DNA of 19,316 nt from Acidimicrobiia bacterium (GCA_004283105.1 SHLN01000014.1:1-19316); one strand, 5' to 3'; numbered from the stretch's first letter, positions 6,448 through 14,601 are shown. Numbers and translations are program-made. The notes: generated from the sequence alone by a model not told the origin.

Positions 6448-7850
6448 GGTTGCTCCAGCACGAACTTGTCATCCCCGATGGCGGTTGGGTAGTCACCCGA
6501 CAGGCAGGCATTGCAGAACGTCTGGTTGGCGTCGGGGAGTGATTCCTCCAGCCCCTCGAGTGTGAGGTAGGCAAGCGAGTCGACGGCCAGGAACTCGGCG
6601 ATCTCCGCTTCGGTCCGATGGGCGGCCAGCAACGCATCCCGATCGGATGTGTCCATGCCGTAGAAGCACGGCCACCGGTAGGGCGGGGAGGAGATCCGCA
6701 GGTGCACCTCACGGGCGCCGGCACTTCGCACCAGTTCGACGAGCTGGCGGGTTGTGGTTCCGCGTACGACCGAATCGTCCACCAGGATGATGCGCTGGCC
6801 GTCGAGGACGTCCCGGATCGGGTTGAGCTTCAGGCGGATGCCCTGGTCCCGCAGCATCTGTTCGGGCTCGATGAACGTCCGACCCACGTACCGGTTCTTG
6901 ACGAGCCCGTCCTCGTAGGGGATTCCCGACTCCCAGGCGAAGCCCTGGGCGGCCGGTATCCCGGATTCGGGCACCGGGATGACCACGTCGGCGTCGGCGG
7001 GAGCTTCCTGTGCGAGGCGCCGTCCCATGAGCACCCGGGCTGCTTGCACGTTCTGGCCCGCCAGGTTGCTGTCGGGTCGGGCGAAGTAGACGTACTCGAA
7101 CACGCACAGTCGCGACGGCTGGCGGCCCTGCGGGAACGACGACTCCACCCCTGCCTCGGTGAGCACGATCATCTCTCCCGGCAGGACGTCGTGCTCGAAG
7201 GCGGCGCCGACAAGATCGAGGGCGGCCGTCTCAGAAGCAACGACCCATCCTTCGTCGCCGATCCGGCCGAGCGAGAGCGGCCGGAATCCGTGCGGGTCCC
7301 GCACGGCGACCACCGACGTGTCATCCATGACCACGAGCGTGTAGGCGCCTTCGAACTCAGGCAGCACGGCCGCCACGGCCTCTGCCAGCGACATGTTCTC
7401 GTCCTTCTGGATCTGTTCGGCGATGGCGCTCGTCATGAGCTCGGAGTCGGTGGTCCCGGCGGCCGATCCGAGCCGCATGGCGAGATCGGCCGTGTTGGTG
7501 AGGTTGCCGTTGTGTCCGAGGGCGATATTGCGATGCCCGACGGCACGGAAGGCAGGCTGGGCGTTCTCCCACGTGCTCGACCCGGTTGTCGAGTAGCGAG
7601 TGTGGCCTATGCCGATGGAGCCCTGCAGGCCGCCGAGGGTGTTCCGGTCGAATACGTTCGAGACGAGGCCCATGTTCTTGTAGGCGGTGAGGCGATGACC
7701 GTCCGATACCGCGATGCCGGCGCTCTCCTGGCCGCGATGCTGCAGGGCAAACAGGCCAAAGTAGATGAGATTGGCGATGTGGGTCTCGGCCACGTAGGCA
7801 CCGAACACGCCGCACGCCTCTCCCGGCTTCTCCCCGACGGGGCTACTCAT
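6444..7850 (-). CDS. purF: Amidophosphoribosyltransferase (Fe-S type)
   Basis: This enzyme makes phosphoribosylamine from PRPP and glutamine, the committed step. The 468-residue product starts with a 12-residue propeptide before CGVFG, so Cys13 should become the N-terminal catalytic cysteine after cleavage, as in the Bacillus-type enzyme. Glutaminase motifs include ALQHRGQESAG and GIGHTRYSTTG. The PRPP loop is IILVDDSVVRGTTT near 355-367. Cys249, Cys395, Cys446 and Cys449 (the last two as FCNAC) fit the four [4Fe-4S] ligands of the oxygen-sensitive class. The ATG at 7850 overlaps the end of purL by 8 bp, with CGGAG six bases upstream; its stop overlaps the purM start by 4 bp. Confidence 0.98.
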   Translation of the reverse strand: MSSPVGEKPGEACGVFGAYVAETHIANLIYFGLFALQHRGQESAGIAVSDGHRLTAYKNMGLVSNVFDRNTLGGLQGSIGIGHTRYSTTGSSTWENAQPAFRAVGHRNIALGHNGNLTNTADLAMRLGSAAGTTDSELMTSAIAEQIQKDENMSLAEAVAAVLPEFEGAYTLVVMDDTSVVAVRDPHGFRPLSLGRIGDEGWVVASETAALDLVGAAFEHDVLPGEMIVLTEAGVESSFPQGRQPSRLCVFEYVYFARPDSNLAGQNVQAARVLMGRRLAQEAPADADVVIPVPESGIPAAQGFAWESGIPYEDGLVKNRYVGRTFIEPEQMLRDQGIRLKLNPIRDVLDGQRIILVDDSVVRGTTTRQLVELVRSAGAREVHLRISSPPYRWPCFYGMDTSDRDALLAAHRTEAEIAEFLAVDSLAYLTLEGLEESLPDANQTFCNACLSGDYPTAIGDDKFVLEQP

Positions 7851-10032
7851 GGACGGCTCCGTGCATCCGGGCGGAGATGGCGTTCGCCCAGACGTCCCGG
7901 AGTCGCTCGAGCGGGATGTTGATGGTTTCAGGGCCGGCGATCGTGAGATCAGAGCCCCCGGTCATCCCGATGTCCTCGATACGACAGCCCACTTCGAGGG
8001 CTAGTTGCTCGACCTCCGGTTTGCGGTTCGCCGGCACGAGACAGAGGAACCGGTGGGGATCTTCCCCAAAGGCCTGCTCGACCGAACGGAACTCGGCGTG
8101 GGCGCCTACGCCGCCTGCGATGAGCAACTCGACGGCCGCCATGAGCGCCCCGCCCTGGGAGATGTCGTGCAACACGGCGCCGTGAATGACATGGGTGAGC
8201 CGGATGGCGAACTCGATGGTCCGTCCACCCTGGTCGGCGTCGACCCGGGTCGGCCGGCCACCGAGTGCCCCGCGCACCACCCGCTGATAGGCGCTCCCGG
8301 CCAGGTTGTCCGTTTGCTCGGGACCGATCAGCAGCATCGACATGCCGCCCGTCACCGGCTCGGGCAGGCTCGGGATCGGTTCGGCCATGCCGAGCAACCC
8401 CACGACGGGAGTGGGGTAGATGTCCTGCCCGTCGGTCTCGTTGTAGAACGACACGTTGCCGCCCACGATGGGGACGCCCAATGCCTCGCAGGCCGCACCG
8501 AGACCGGCCAGCACCTCGGTGAACTGCCACATGACTTCCGGCTTCTCTGGATTGCCGAAGTTGAGGTTGTCCACCACCGCCAGGGGACGAGCTCCCACAA
8601 CGGCCACGTTGAGGGCCGCCTCGTAGACAAGACGCTCGGCGCCGCGGCGGGGATCGAGCTGGCACACCCGGCCGTTCCCGTCCGTTGAGACGGCCAGGCC
8701 CTTGCTCGTCCCGCGTACGCGGATGAGCGATCCGTCGCGACCCGGCCCATGCACCGTATTGAGAAACAGCATGTGATCGAACTGCTCATACACCCAGCTG
8801 CGGTCTCCGAGGGCCGGGTCGTCCAGCAGTCCGAGCAAGGCAACATCGATCGGGACATCCGCCTGCCGGTCGGTTCGTTTCCACAGCTCGTCCATCCAGT
8901 CGGGCCGGGCGATCGGGCGCCGCAAGATGGGTGCCTCATCGGTCAGCGAGGCGGCGGGGACATCTACCACCTGTTGGCCATTGTGATAGACCCGCAACCG
9001 ATCCCCACCGGCCACCGTCCCGACCACCGAGGCCTCGATCTCCCACCTGGCGGCCACCGCCAGCACTTCCTCGACCTGGTCGGGTGCGACGAAGGCCATC
9101 ATTCGTTCCTGTGATTCGGACATGAGCATTTCTGGAGCGGTCATGTCCGGCTCGCGCAGATGAACGGCGTCGAGGTTGAGGTCCATGCCGACACCTGCCC
9201 GGGCGGCCGGTTCGCTGGCGGCGCAACTGAGGCCCGCCGCTCCCAGATCCTGCACACCCACCACGAGCCGCCGGTCGTAGAGGTCGAGGCAGGCTTCGAT
9301 GAGTTTCTTCTCTTCGAACGGATCGCCCACCTGTACCGAGGGCCGCTTGGCTCCGGCCGCCTCATCGAAGCTCGCCGACGCCAGTACTGAGGCGCCGCCG
9401 ATCCCGTCGCGTCCTGTTGCGGCACCGAGCAGGACGGCCACGGTGCCGGGCGGTCCGGCGGTTCCGAGCACGAGCTGTTCCTCTTGCAAGACTCCGAGGC
9501 ACATGACGTTGACGAGCGGATTGCCGGCGTATACCGGGTCGAACTCGACCTCTCCGCCCAGCGTCGGGACCCCTACCGCGTTGCCGTAGCCGGCGATGCC
9601 GGCCACCACCCCGTTGAACAGGTACCGGTTGTGAGGATCGGACAGGTCGCCGAAGCGAATCTGGTTCCAGAGCCCGACCGGGCGAGCCCCCATCGTGAAG
9701 ATGTCTCGCAGGATCCCACCCACGCCGGTGGCTGCTCCCTGGTACGGCTCAACGAACGACGGATGGTTGTGGCTTTCGATGCGCAGCGCCGCCAGCCAGC
9801 CATCGCCGATGTCGACGACGCCGGCGTTCTCGCCCGGCCCGACCACCACCCACGGAGCATCGGTGGGGAGCCCGCCAAGGTGCACCCGGGATGACTTGTA
9901 GGAACAATGCTCGGACCACATGACCGAGTACATGGCCAGCTCGGGATCGGCCGGCGGGCGTTCGAGGATCCCGTTCACGGCGGTGAACTCGTCGTCGGTC
10001 ATGCCGAGCTGCCGATGAAGCGTCTCAGCCAC
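7843..10032 (-). CDS. purL: Phosphoribosylformylglycinamidine synthase subunit PurL
   Basis: This is the ATP-dependent synthetase subunit that converts FGAR to FGAM with ammonia channelled from PurQ; PurS bridges the two. At 729 residues it is the short bacterial form, in keeping with separate purQ and purS genes just upstream. Key stretches are MYSVMWSEHCSYKSS at 34-48, VGPGENAG, IESHNHPSFVEPYQGAATGV at 85-104, MGARPVGLWNQIRFG, and the second half beginning near NTVHGPGRDGS. The GTG at 10032 was chosen: it overlaps the purQ stop by 8 bp (GTGGCTGA), matching the 8-bp purL/purF overlap. A TTG at 10059 would add nine residues and is the alternative. Confidence 0.97.
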   Translation of the reverse strand: MAETLHRQLGMTDDEFTAVNGILERPPADPELAMYSVMWSEHCSYKSSRVHLGGLPTDAPWVVVGPGENAGVVDIGDGWLAALRIESHNHPSFVEPYQGAATGVGGILRDIFTMGARPVGLWNQIRFGDLSDPHNRYLFNGVVAGIAGYGNAVGVPTLGGEVEFDPVYAGNPLVNVMCLGVLQEEQLVLGTAGPPGTVAVLLGAATGRDGIGGASVLASASFDEAAGAKRPSVQVGDPFEEKKLIEACLDLYDRRLVVGVQDLGAAGLSCAASEPAARAGVGMDLNLDAVHLREPDMTAPEMLMSESQERMMAFVAPDQVEEVLAVAARWEIEASVVGTVAGGDRLRVYHNGQQVVDVPAASLTDEAPILRRPIARPDWMDELWKRTDRQADVPIDVALLGLLDDPALGDRSWVYEQFDHMLFLNTVHGPGRDGSLIRVRGTSKGLAVSTDGNGRVCQLDPRRGAERLVYEAALNVAVVGARPLAVVDNLNFGNPEKPEVMWQFTEVLAGLGAACEALGVPIVGGNVSFYNETDGQDIYPTPVVGLLGMAEPIPSLPEPVTGGMSMLLIGPEQTDNLAGSAYQRVVRGALGGRPTRVDADQGGRTIEFAIRLTHVIHGAVLHDISQGGALMAAVELLIAGGVGAHAEFRSVEQAFGEDPHRFLCLVPANRKPEVEQLALEVGCRIEDIGMTGGSDLTIAGPETINIPLERLRDVWANAISARMHGAVHE

Positions 10033-10717
10033 TGGCGACCCCGGCGGGAGTTGCCTCAACCGATGCGATGAATGATTCGAGGAGCACCCGGCCGTCGGTC
10101 GACGCCATGAAGTCCTCGATGGCCCGCTCGGGGTGTGGCATGAGACCGGCCACCGTCCCGGCTCCGTTGGCGATTCCGGCGATGCCTTCTGCCGATCCGT
10201 TCGGGTTGGCCGCCTCGGTGACGTTGCCGTCCGGATCGCAGTAGCGGAGGACGGCGTTGGGGGCTTCGGGTCCCGGCACGTAGTTGCCCTCGTAGGAGTT
10301 GAGGGGGATGGTCAGGACCTGGCCGATGGTGGCGGCCCGGGTCAGGATGGAGTCGGTGGATTCGACCCGGAGGTGAGCGGGGCGGCAAATGAACTTGAGG
10401 TCGCGGTTGGCGATGAGGGCACCGGGCAGGAGCCCGGCTTCGCAGAGAATCTGGAATCCGTTGCAGATGCCGAGCACCGGCCGGCCCTCGGCCGCCAGCT
10501 TCTCGACCGCCGCCATGATGGGGGAGAAGCGGGCGATGGCGCCGGTGCGCAGGTAGTCACCGTGGGCAAACCCACCGGGCAGCACGACGGCATCCAATCC
10601 GTCGAGCGAGCTCTCCCGGTGCCAGACGGTCACCGTCTTGGCGCCGAGTGATTCGAGGGCGTAAGCGACATCCTGCTCGCAGTTGGTGCCCGGGAATGCA
10701 ACGATGCCGACGGTCAA
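10025..10717 (-). CDS. purQ: Phosphoribosylformylglycinamidine synthase subunit PurQ (glutaminase)
   Basis: This is a class I glutamine amidotransferase that supplies ammonia to PurL. The product is 230 residues and begins MTVGIVAFPGTNCEQD. The triad is visible as Cys85 (GICNGFQIL), His195 and Glu197 (MPHPERA). LPGGFAHGDYLR at 46-57 and NSYEGNYVP near 140 are also typical. A TTG at 10717 is the likely start because it overlaps the purS stop as TTGA and homology begins there. The open frame extends 19 codons further upstream, but that part is a shadow of purS. The weak SD implies dependence on ribosomes finishing purS. Confidence 0.95.
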   Translation of the reverse strand: MTVGIVAFPGTNCEQDVAYALESLGAKTVTVWHRESSLDGLDAVVLPGGFAHGDYLRTGAIARFSPIMAAVEKLAAEGRPVLGICNGFQILCEAGLLPGALIANRDLKFICRPAHLRVESTDSILTRAATIGQVLTIPLNSYEGNYVPGPEAPNAVLRYCDPDGNVTEAANPNGSAEGIAGIANGAGTVAGLMPHPERAIEDFMASTDGRVLLESFIASVEATPAGVASG

Positions 10718-10956
10718 TCGAGTATCTCGATCTCGAAATCTTCCATGACCGGGTTGGCGAGCATCTTCTCGCACATCCCGCGCACCGCCGAGAGCACATA
10801 CTCGCGGTCCCGTCCGGGCATCGAGACCTCGACGGTCCGGTTCACCCGCACGGCGTCAACTTCGGCGTAGCCAAGATCTACAAGGGCGCGCTGGATGGTC
10901 GCACCCTCCGGATCAGCGATCTCCTGCCGGCGGGTGATCGTCACGACCGCCTTCAT
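10714..10956 (-). CDS. purS: Phosphoribosylformylglycinamidine synthase subunit PurS
   Basis: An 80-residue small subunit that links PurL and PurQ in the three-part FGAM synthase. It starts MKAVVTITRRQEIADPEGAT; the DPEG turn is followed by helix and strand elements with VRVNRTVEV, and it ends FEIEIL. Length and order (purS-purQ-purL) match the family. ATG at 10956 overlaps the purC stop as ATGA and is preceded by GGGAGAG with good spacing. The longer open frame upstream is antigenic to no known domain and overlaps purC, so it was not used. Confidence 0.95.
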   Translation of the reverse strand: MKAVVTITRRQEIADPEGATIQRALVDLGYAEVDAVRVNRTVEVSMPGRDREYVLSAVRGMCEKMLANPVMEDFEIEILD

Positions 10957-11822
10957 CCGCTCTCCCAGTCGAATCTCTGGCCGGTGATCAGCTCGTACGC
11001 CTCCACATACCGGGCCCGGGTGCCGTTCTTGACGTCGTCGGGCATGGGCGGGGCCGGTGGCGTGTGGTCCCATCCGGTCGAATCGAGCCAATCGCGCACG
11101 TACTGCTTGTCGAAGGACGGCATCACCCGGCCCGGCTCGTACTCGTCGGCGGGCCAGTATCGACTCGAGTCGGGAGTGAGGACCTCATCGATGAGGAGGA
11201 GCTCTCCCTCGGACCAGCCGAATTCGAACTTCGTGTCGGCCAGCAGCACCCCCTTCGACGCCGCCGCTTCCGATGCCCGTTGGTAGATGTCGATGGAAAC
11301 AGTCCGGAGCCTCTCGTAGAGATCCTGGCCGACCAGCTCCCGGGCCCCTGCCTCGGTGAGGTTCTCGTCGTGACCTTCATCGGCCTTGGTGGCGGGCGTG
11401 AAGATCGGTTCTGCCAGTTTCTCGCCCTGCTTGAGCCCGGCCGGCAGGTGCTCGGTGGTTGGTCCACCCCCTGCCCGGTACTCCCGCCAGCTACTCCCGT
11501 ATAAGTAGCCGCGTACGACGCACTCCATCGGGATGACATCGGCCCGGCGCACGATCATGGCGCGTCCCTCGAGTGCCGCCTCGTCTTCAGCGCTCAGGCC
11601 GAGCCCCGTCAGGTCGGTGGTCAGGAGATGGTTGGGGGTGTCGAGGAAGTCGAACCAGTGCAGGGACAGGCCGGTGAGCACCCGGCCCTTGTCGGGGATT
11701 TCGTCCGGCAGGATGACGTCGTAGGCCGAGATCCGATCGGTTGCCACGAAGAGAAGGCGGCGGTCATCGATCTCATAGATCTCACGGACTTTGCCCGAGG
11801 CGAGGTGTGTCAGCGCCAACAC
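10953..11822 (-). CDS. purC: Phosphoribosylaminoimidazole-succinocarboxamide synthase (SAICAR synthetase)
   Basis: This enzyme joins aspartate to CAIR with ATP. The 289-residue product has SGKVREIYE at 9-17, ATDRISAYDVILPDEIPDKG at 27-46, MECVVRGYLYGSSWREY, FTPATKADEGHDEN, and DTKFEFGW with LIDEVLTPDSSRYW. This is the longer PurC form of roughly 290 residues. GTG at 11822 is used; TTG one codon later is possible. No SD precedes it. A TACACT box ends seven bases before the GTG, so purC may be read from its own leaderless promoter in the 36-bp gap after purE as well as from upstream. Confidence 0.96.
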   Translation of the reverse strand: MLALTHLASGKVREIYEIDDRRLLFVATDRISAYDVILPDEIPDKGRVLTGLSLHWFDFLDTPNHLLTTDLTGLGLSAEDEAALEGRAMIVRRADVIPMECVVRGYLYGSSWREYRAGGGPTTEHLPAGLKQGEKLAEPIFTPATKADEGHDENLTEAGARELVGQDLYERLRTVSIDIYQRASEAAASKGVLLADTKFEFGWSEGELLLIDEVLTPDSSRYWPADEYEPGRVMPSFDKQYVRDWLDSTGWDHTPPAPPMPDDVKNGTRARYVEAYELITGQRFDWESG

Positions 11823-11829
11823 GCGCGCG

Positions 11830-11835
11830 AGTGTA
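11830..11835 (-). promoter_or_regulatory. Possible internal -10 box TACACT before purC
   Basis: On the - strand TACACT is followed by seven bases and then GTG at 11822. The purE-purC gap of 36 bp is the largest within the purine cluster. TAGACA about 20 bp further upstream is a poor and over-spaced -35 match. Confidence 0.35.
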
Positions 11836-11858
11836 GGCCTGCCGGACGGAGACTCTGT

Positions 11859-12332
11859 CTATCCCCGGTGCACCTCGCGAAAAGTCTTCTCAGCCAGCTC
11901 CTCGCGATAGGCGAGGAGCTGCTTGGCGAGGCTCTCGTCATCCAGCGCCAGGATGGCCACGGCCAGGAGTGCCGCATTGGTGGCGCCGTCCACGGCGACG
12001 GTTGCGACGGGAATCCCGGTCGGCATCTGGACGGTGGCGAGGAGCGCATCTAGGCCATCGAGTGAGGCGGAGAGTGGCACGCCGATGACCGGGAGGGTGG
12101 TGCGTCCGGCCATGACCCCTGCCAGGTGGGCAGCCTTTCCGGCACCGGCGATGATGATTCCGACGCCATCGGCGACCGCTCCGTCGGCGTACTCGAGCGC
12201 CCGGTCGAGAGTCTTGTGGGCGGACACGACCATCACGTCGTGCGGCACGCCGAATCGCTCGAGCATCTCGGCTGCCTTGCCCATGATGGGCAGATCCTTC
12301 TCGGACCCCATCAGCACCGACACCTTCTTCAT
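11859..12332 (-). CDS. purE: 5-(carboxyamino)imidazole ribonucleotide mutase (PurE), divergent signature
   Basis: PurE forms CAIR, either from N5-CAIR made by PurK (class I) or directly from AIR and CO2 (class II). The 157-residue product has the class I-like layout: GAGxAAHL at 63-70, LPVIGVPL at 80-87 and VQMPTGIPVATVAV at 101-114. Three signature positions carry Lys: GSEKD (usual GSxSD) at Lys12, SAHKT (usual SAHRT) at Lys40, and GAGKAAHL (usually Gly) at Lys66. SAHK is a form I associate with class II enzymes. No purK is present here. The ATG at 12332 follows a strong GAGGAGG that overlaps the purD stop codon; the gap to purD is 10 bp. Confidence 0.93.
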   Translation of the reverse strand: MKKVSVLMGSEKDLPIMGKAAEMLERFGVPHDVMVVSAHKTLDRALEYADGAVADGVGIIIAGAGKAAHLAGVMAGRTTLPVIGVPLSASLDGLDALLATVQMPTGIPVATVAVDGATNAALLAVAILALDDESLAKQLLAYREELAEKTFREVHRG

Positions 12333-12342
12333 CGCGTCCTCC

Positions 12343-13590
12343 TCATGTGGCTATGTCCGTCCGGTACTGTTTTCCGGCGAAATCGAGTGTGGCGGCCCCG
12401 GCGTAGGCGGCATCGCGGGCTGCGTCGAGATCGGAGCCGAGGCCGACGATGCTCAGGACCCGTCCGCCTGCCGTGATCGTGCGGGATCCCTCTGTTGCGG
12501 TCCCGGCCTGGAACACCACCGAGTCCTCGTCCGAGTGATCGAGCCCCGAGATGGTGTCACCCTTCACCGGGGCCTCCGGGTATCCCTTGGCGGCCAGCAC
12601 GACGTTGACTGCATGCGTGTCCGTCCAGTCGACCGTCATGCCGCGCACAGATCCGTTCACGCATGCCGTGATCAACTCGAGCAGATCCGACTCCATTGTG
12701 GGTAGCAGCGCCTGGGTTTCAGGGTCGCCGAGTCGGCAATTGAACTCGAGCACCTTCGGCCCGTCGGCCGTGAGCATGAGCCCGGCGTAGATGAATCCCA
12801 CGTAGGGGACTCCATCCTCCGCCAGCACGTCGAGCACCGGCTTGATCATCTGCTCGACCGTGTCGGCCACGAAGTCATCGCCAAAGCCGGGGACCGGAGT
12901 GAATGAGCCCATCCCGCCCGTATTGGGGCCCCTGTCGCCGTCGGCGAGTCGTTTGTAGTCGCGGGCCGGGCGCAGCCCGATCACGTCGGTTCCGTCGCAC
13001 AGGCCGAACACACTGATCTCATCGCCGTCGAGGAACTCTTCGATCACCACGAGATTCCCGGCGGTGCCGAACCTGCCGGAAAAACAATCGTCCACCCAGG
13101 CGTGGGCTTCATCGAGGTCGGACGTGACGAGCACCCCTTTCCCGGCCGCCAGTCCGTCGGCCTTGATGACGTACGGACCGCTCGCCTTCGTCAGATGAGC
13201 GTGGGCGGGGTCGGCGGCAGCGAACGTCTCGGATCCTCCGGTGGGTACCCCGGCCCGGCGCATGATGTCCTTGGCGAATGTCTTCGAGGTCTCGAGCCGG
13301 GCGGCGGCTGCTACCGGTCCGAACACCGGGATGGCGGCGTCGCCGAGCGCGTCGGCCACCCCGGCAGCGAGCGGTGCCTCGGGCCCGATGACGACGACGT
13401 CCACCGACTCGGAGAACGCCAGCTCAAGGACCGCGGCCGGGTCGCCCGGATCAATGGGTGCGGTGGAGCCGAGTTGGGCGAGACCGGGATTGCCCGGTGC
13501 GCTGATGAGACGAGTGAGGTGAGCGCTCTGAGCGAGCTTCCACCCGATGGCGTGCTCGCGGCCTCCTCCGCCAAGAAGCAAGACGTTCAC
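12343..13590 (-). CDS. purD: Phosphoribosylamine-glycine ligase (GAR synthetase)
   Basis: An ATP-grasp enzyme that joins glycine to phosphoribosylamine, step two of the pathway. The 415-residue product begins MNVLLLGGGGREHAIGWKL, followed by APGNPGLA near 31-38, GPEAPLAAG, SKTFAKDIMRRAGVPT, VIKADGLAAGKGV, IEEFLDGDEISV, GPNTGGMGSF, and EFNCRLGDPETQ. Length is typical. The GTG at 13590 is chosen because homology starts there and TATCCT stands six bases before it; the frame stays open upstream only as antisense to the cyclase gene. It heads the - strand cluster and is divergent from the ferredoxin-cyclase across 70 bp. Confidence 0.96.
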   Translation of the reverse strand: MNVLLLGGGGREHAIGWKLAQSAHLTRLISAPGNPGLAQLGSTAPIDPGDPAAVLELAFSESVDVVVIGPEAPLAAGVADALGDAAIPVFGPVAAAARLETSKTFAKDIMRRAGVPTGGSETFAAADPAHAHLTKASGPYVIKADGLAAGKGVLVTSDLDEAHAWVDDCFSGRFGTAGNLVVIEEFLDGDEISVFGLCDGTDVIGLRPARDYKRLADGDRGPNTGGMGSFTPVPGFGDDFVADTVEQMIKPVLDVLAEDGVPYVGFIYAGLMLTADGPKVLEFNCRLGDPETQALLPTMESDLLELITACVNGSVRGMTVDWTDTHAVNVVLAAKGYPEAPVKGDTISGLDHSDEDSVVFQAGTATEGSRTITAGGRVLSIVGLGSDLDAARDAAYAGAATLDFAGKQYRTDIAT

Positions 13591-13596
13591 CGGGCG

Positions 13597-13602
13597 AGGA
13601 TA
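13597..13602 (-). promoter_or_regulatory. Predicted -10 box TATCCT heading the purine cluster (leaderless purD)
   Basis: TATCCT on the - strand, six bases, then GTG at 13590. The identical hexamer and spacing precede purN at 91, so both purine transcription units may share promoter type. No -35 consensus is seen. Confidence 0.5.
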
Positions 13603-13648
13603 CCGCCCGCCCGGCCGGTCCCGCCCAACGGCGAGATCCGCGAGTTTG

Positions 13649-13654
13649 TAGGCT
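13649..13654 (+). promoter_or_regulatory. Predicted -10 box TAGGCT of the ferredoxin-cyclase gene
   Basis: TAGGCT, six bases, then ATG at 13661. It lies 46 bp from the oppositely directed purD box, so the two promoters overlap in their upstream parts. Confidence 0.5.
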
Positions 13655-13660
13655 GCCCGA

Positions 13661-14590
13661 ATGTCTGAGGTCTTCGTATCGCCTGATGAGGTCTCCATCC
13701 CGTTGGTACAACCGGCCAACCTGTTGGAGATGGCTATTGAAGCGGGAGTCGCCATCGCCCACCTGTGCGGGGGCCGCGCCCGCTGCTCGACGTGCCGGGT
13801 TCGGATTGTTGAGGGACTCGATGCCCTGACCGAACGGACCGATGAGGAGGCGGCCATGGCGGCCAAGCTGGATTTTCCCAGCGAAGTGCGGCTGGCATGT
13901 CAGACACAGGCCAACGACTCGGTTCGGCTCTGGCGACTCGTCCTCGACAAGATAGATGTCGAGATGGCGTCGCAGCTCGGGGAGGGCCACTACGCGGGAC
14001 CGGTTGGTCGAGAGGTGCAGGCGGCGGTGATGTTTGTCGACGTGGCCGGATTCACGGCGATGTCCGAGGCATTGCCCGCATATGACGTGGTCCACATTCT
14101 CAACCGCTTCTTCAACCGTGCGGGCGATGCCGTCGACTCGAATTCAGGGCGTGTCGACAACTACATGGGGGACGGGTTGCTCGCGGTCTTCGGCGTGGAC
14201 GGCGAGGACGACCCTGCCTTCAGTGCAGTGAAAGCGGGGCTCGAGGTGCTTGCGGTTGCTGCCGACATGCACGACTACGTGAGCCGGATCTACGGCTGCG
14301 CCTTCGAGGTCAGAATCGGAGTCAGCCTCGGTGAGGTCATCTTCGGTTTGATGGGCGCAGAATCATCTGCTCGAGAAACAGTCCTGGGCGACGTTGTCAA
14401 TACTGCGAGCCGCCTCGAATCGGCAAACAAGACCACGGGAACGAGCATGCTGGTCACCGAAGACGTCCACGCAGGGACCATGGACAGAGTTGAGTACGGC
14501 CGGCAATTCGAACTCGAACTGGCCGGCAAAGACGGTCACGTTGTGGCGCACGCCGTCATTGGCCTCACCGTCCCGTCGTCGGAGACATAG
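13661..14590 (+). CDS. Class III nucleotide cyclase with N-terminal [2Fe-2S] ferredoxin domain
   Basis: In the 309-residue product, residues 1-95 are a plant/adrenodoxin-like ferredoxin domain. Cys36, Cys42, Cys45 and Cys80 fall in the CX5CX2CX34C spacing of a [2Fe-2S] site. Residues 118-300 are a class III cyclase domain. Metal-binding Asp127 (FVDVAGFT) and Asp171 (YMGDGLLAVFG) are present, as are transition-state Asn247 and Arg251 (VVNTASRLES). The purine-selecting Lys, normally four residues before Asp171, is Asn167, while Thr241 stands at the second selector position. ATP or GTP preference is therefore unclear, and activity is not assured. There is no membrane segment, so it is cytosolic and presumably redox-responsive. 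It is divergent from purD and convergent with a small lipoprotein gene 11 bp away. Confidence 0.88.
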   Translation: MSEVFVSPDEVSIPLVQPANLLEMAIEAGVAIAHLCGGRARCSTCRVRIVEGLDALTERTDEEAAMAAKLDFPSEVRLACQTQANDSVRLWRLVLDKIDVEMASQLGEGHYAGPVGREVQAAVMFVDVAGFTAMSEALPAYDVVHILNRFFNRAGDAVDSNSGRVDNYMGDGLLAVFGVDGEDDPAFSAVKAGLEVLAVAADMHDYVSRIYGCAFEVRIGVSLGEVIFGLMGAESSARETVLGDVVNTASRLESANKTTGTSMLVTEDVHAGTMDRVEYGRQFELELAGKDGHVVAHAVIGLTVPSSET

Positions 14591-14601
14591 CTGAGCGTTG
14601 T

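Noticed and set aside
10718..10774. 19-residue N-terminal extension of purQ
   Set aside because: It lies wholly inside purS; the TTGA overlap and PurQ homology both support the TTG at 10717.
13591..13660. Riboswitch or purine-box operator upstream of purD
   Set aside because: The gap is only 70 bp shared by two promoters, both apparently leaderless; no purine-riboswitch-like pairing or convincing dyad operator was seen.
13591..13866. N-terminal extension of purD
   Set aside because: The open frame upstream of GTG 13590 is antisense to the ferredoxin domain of the cyclase; PurD homology begins at 13590.
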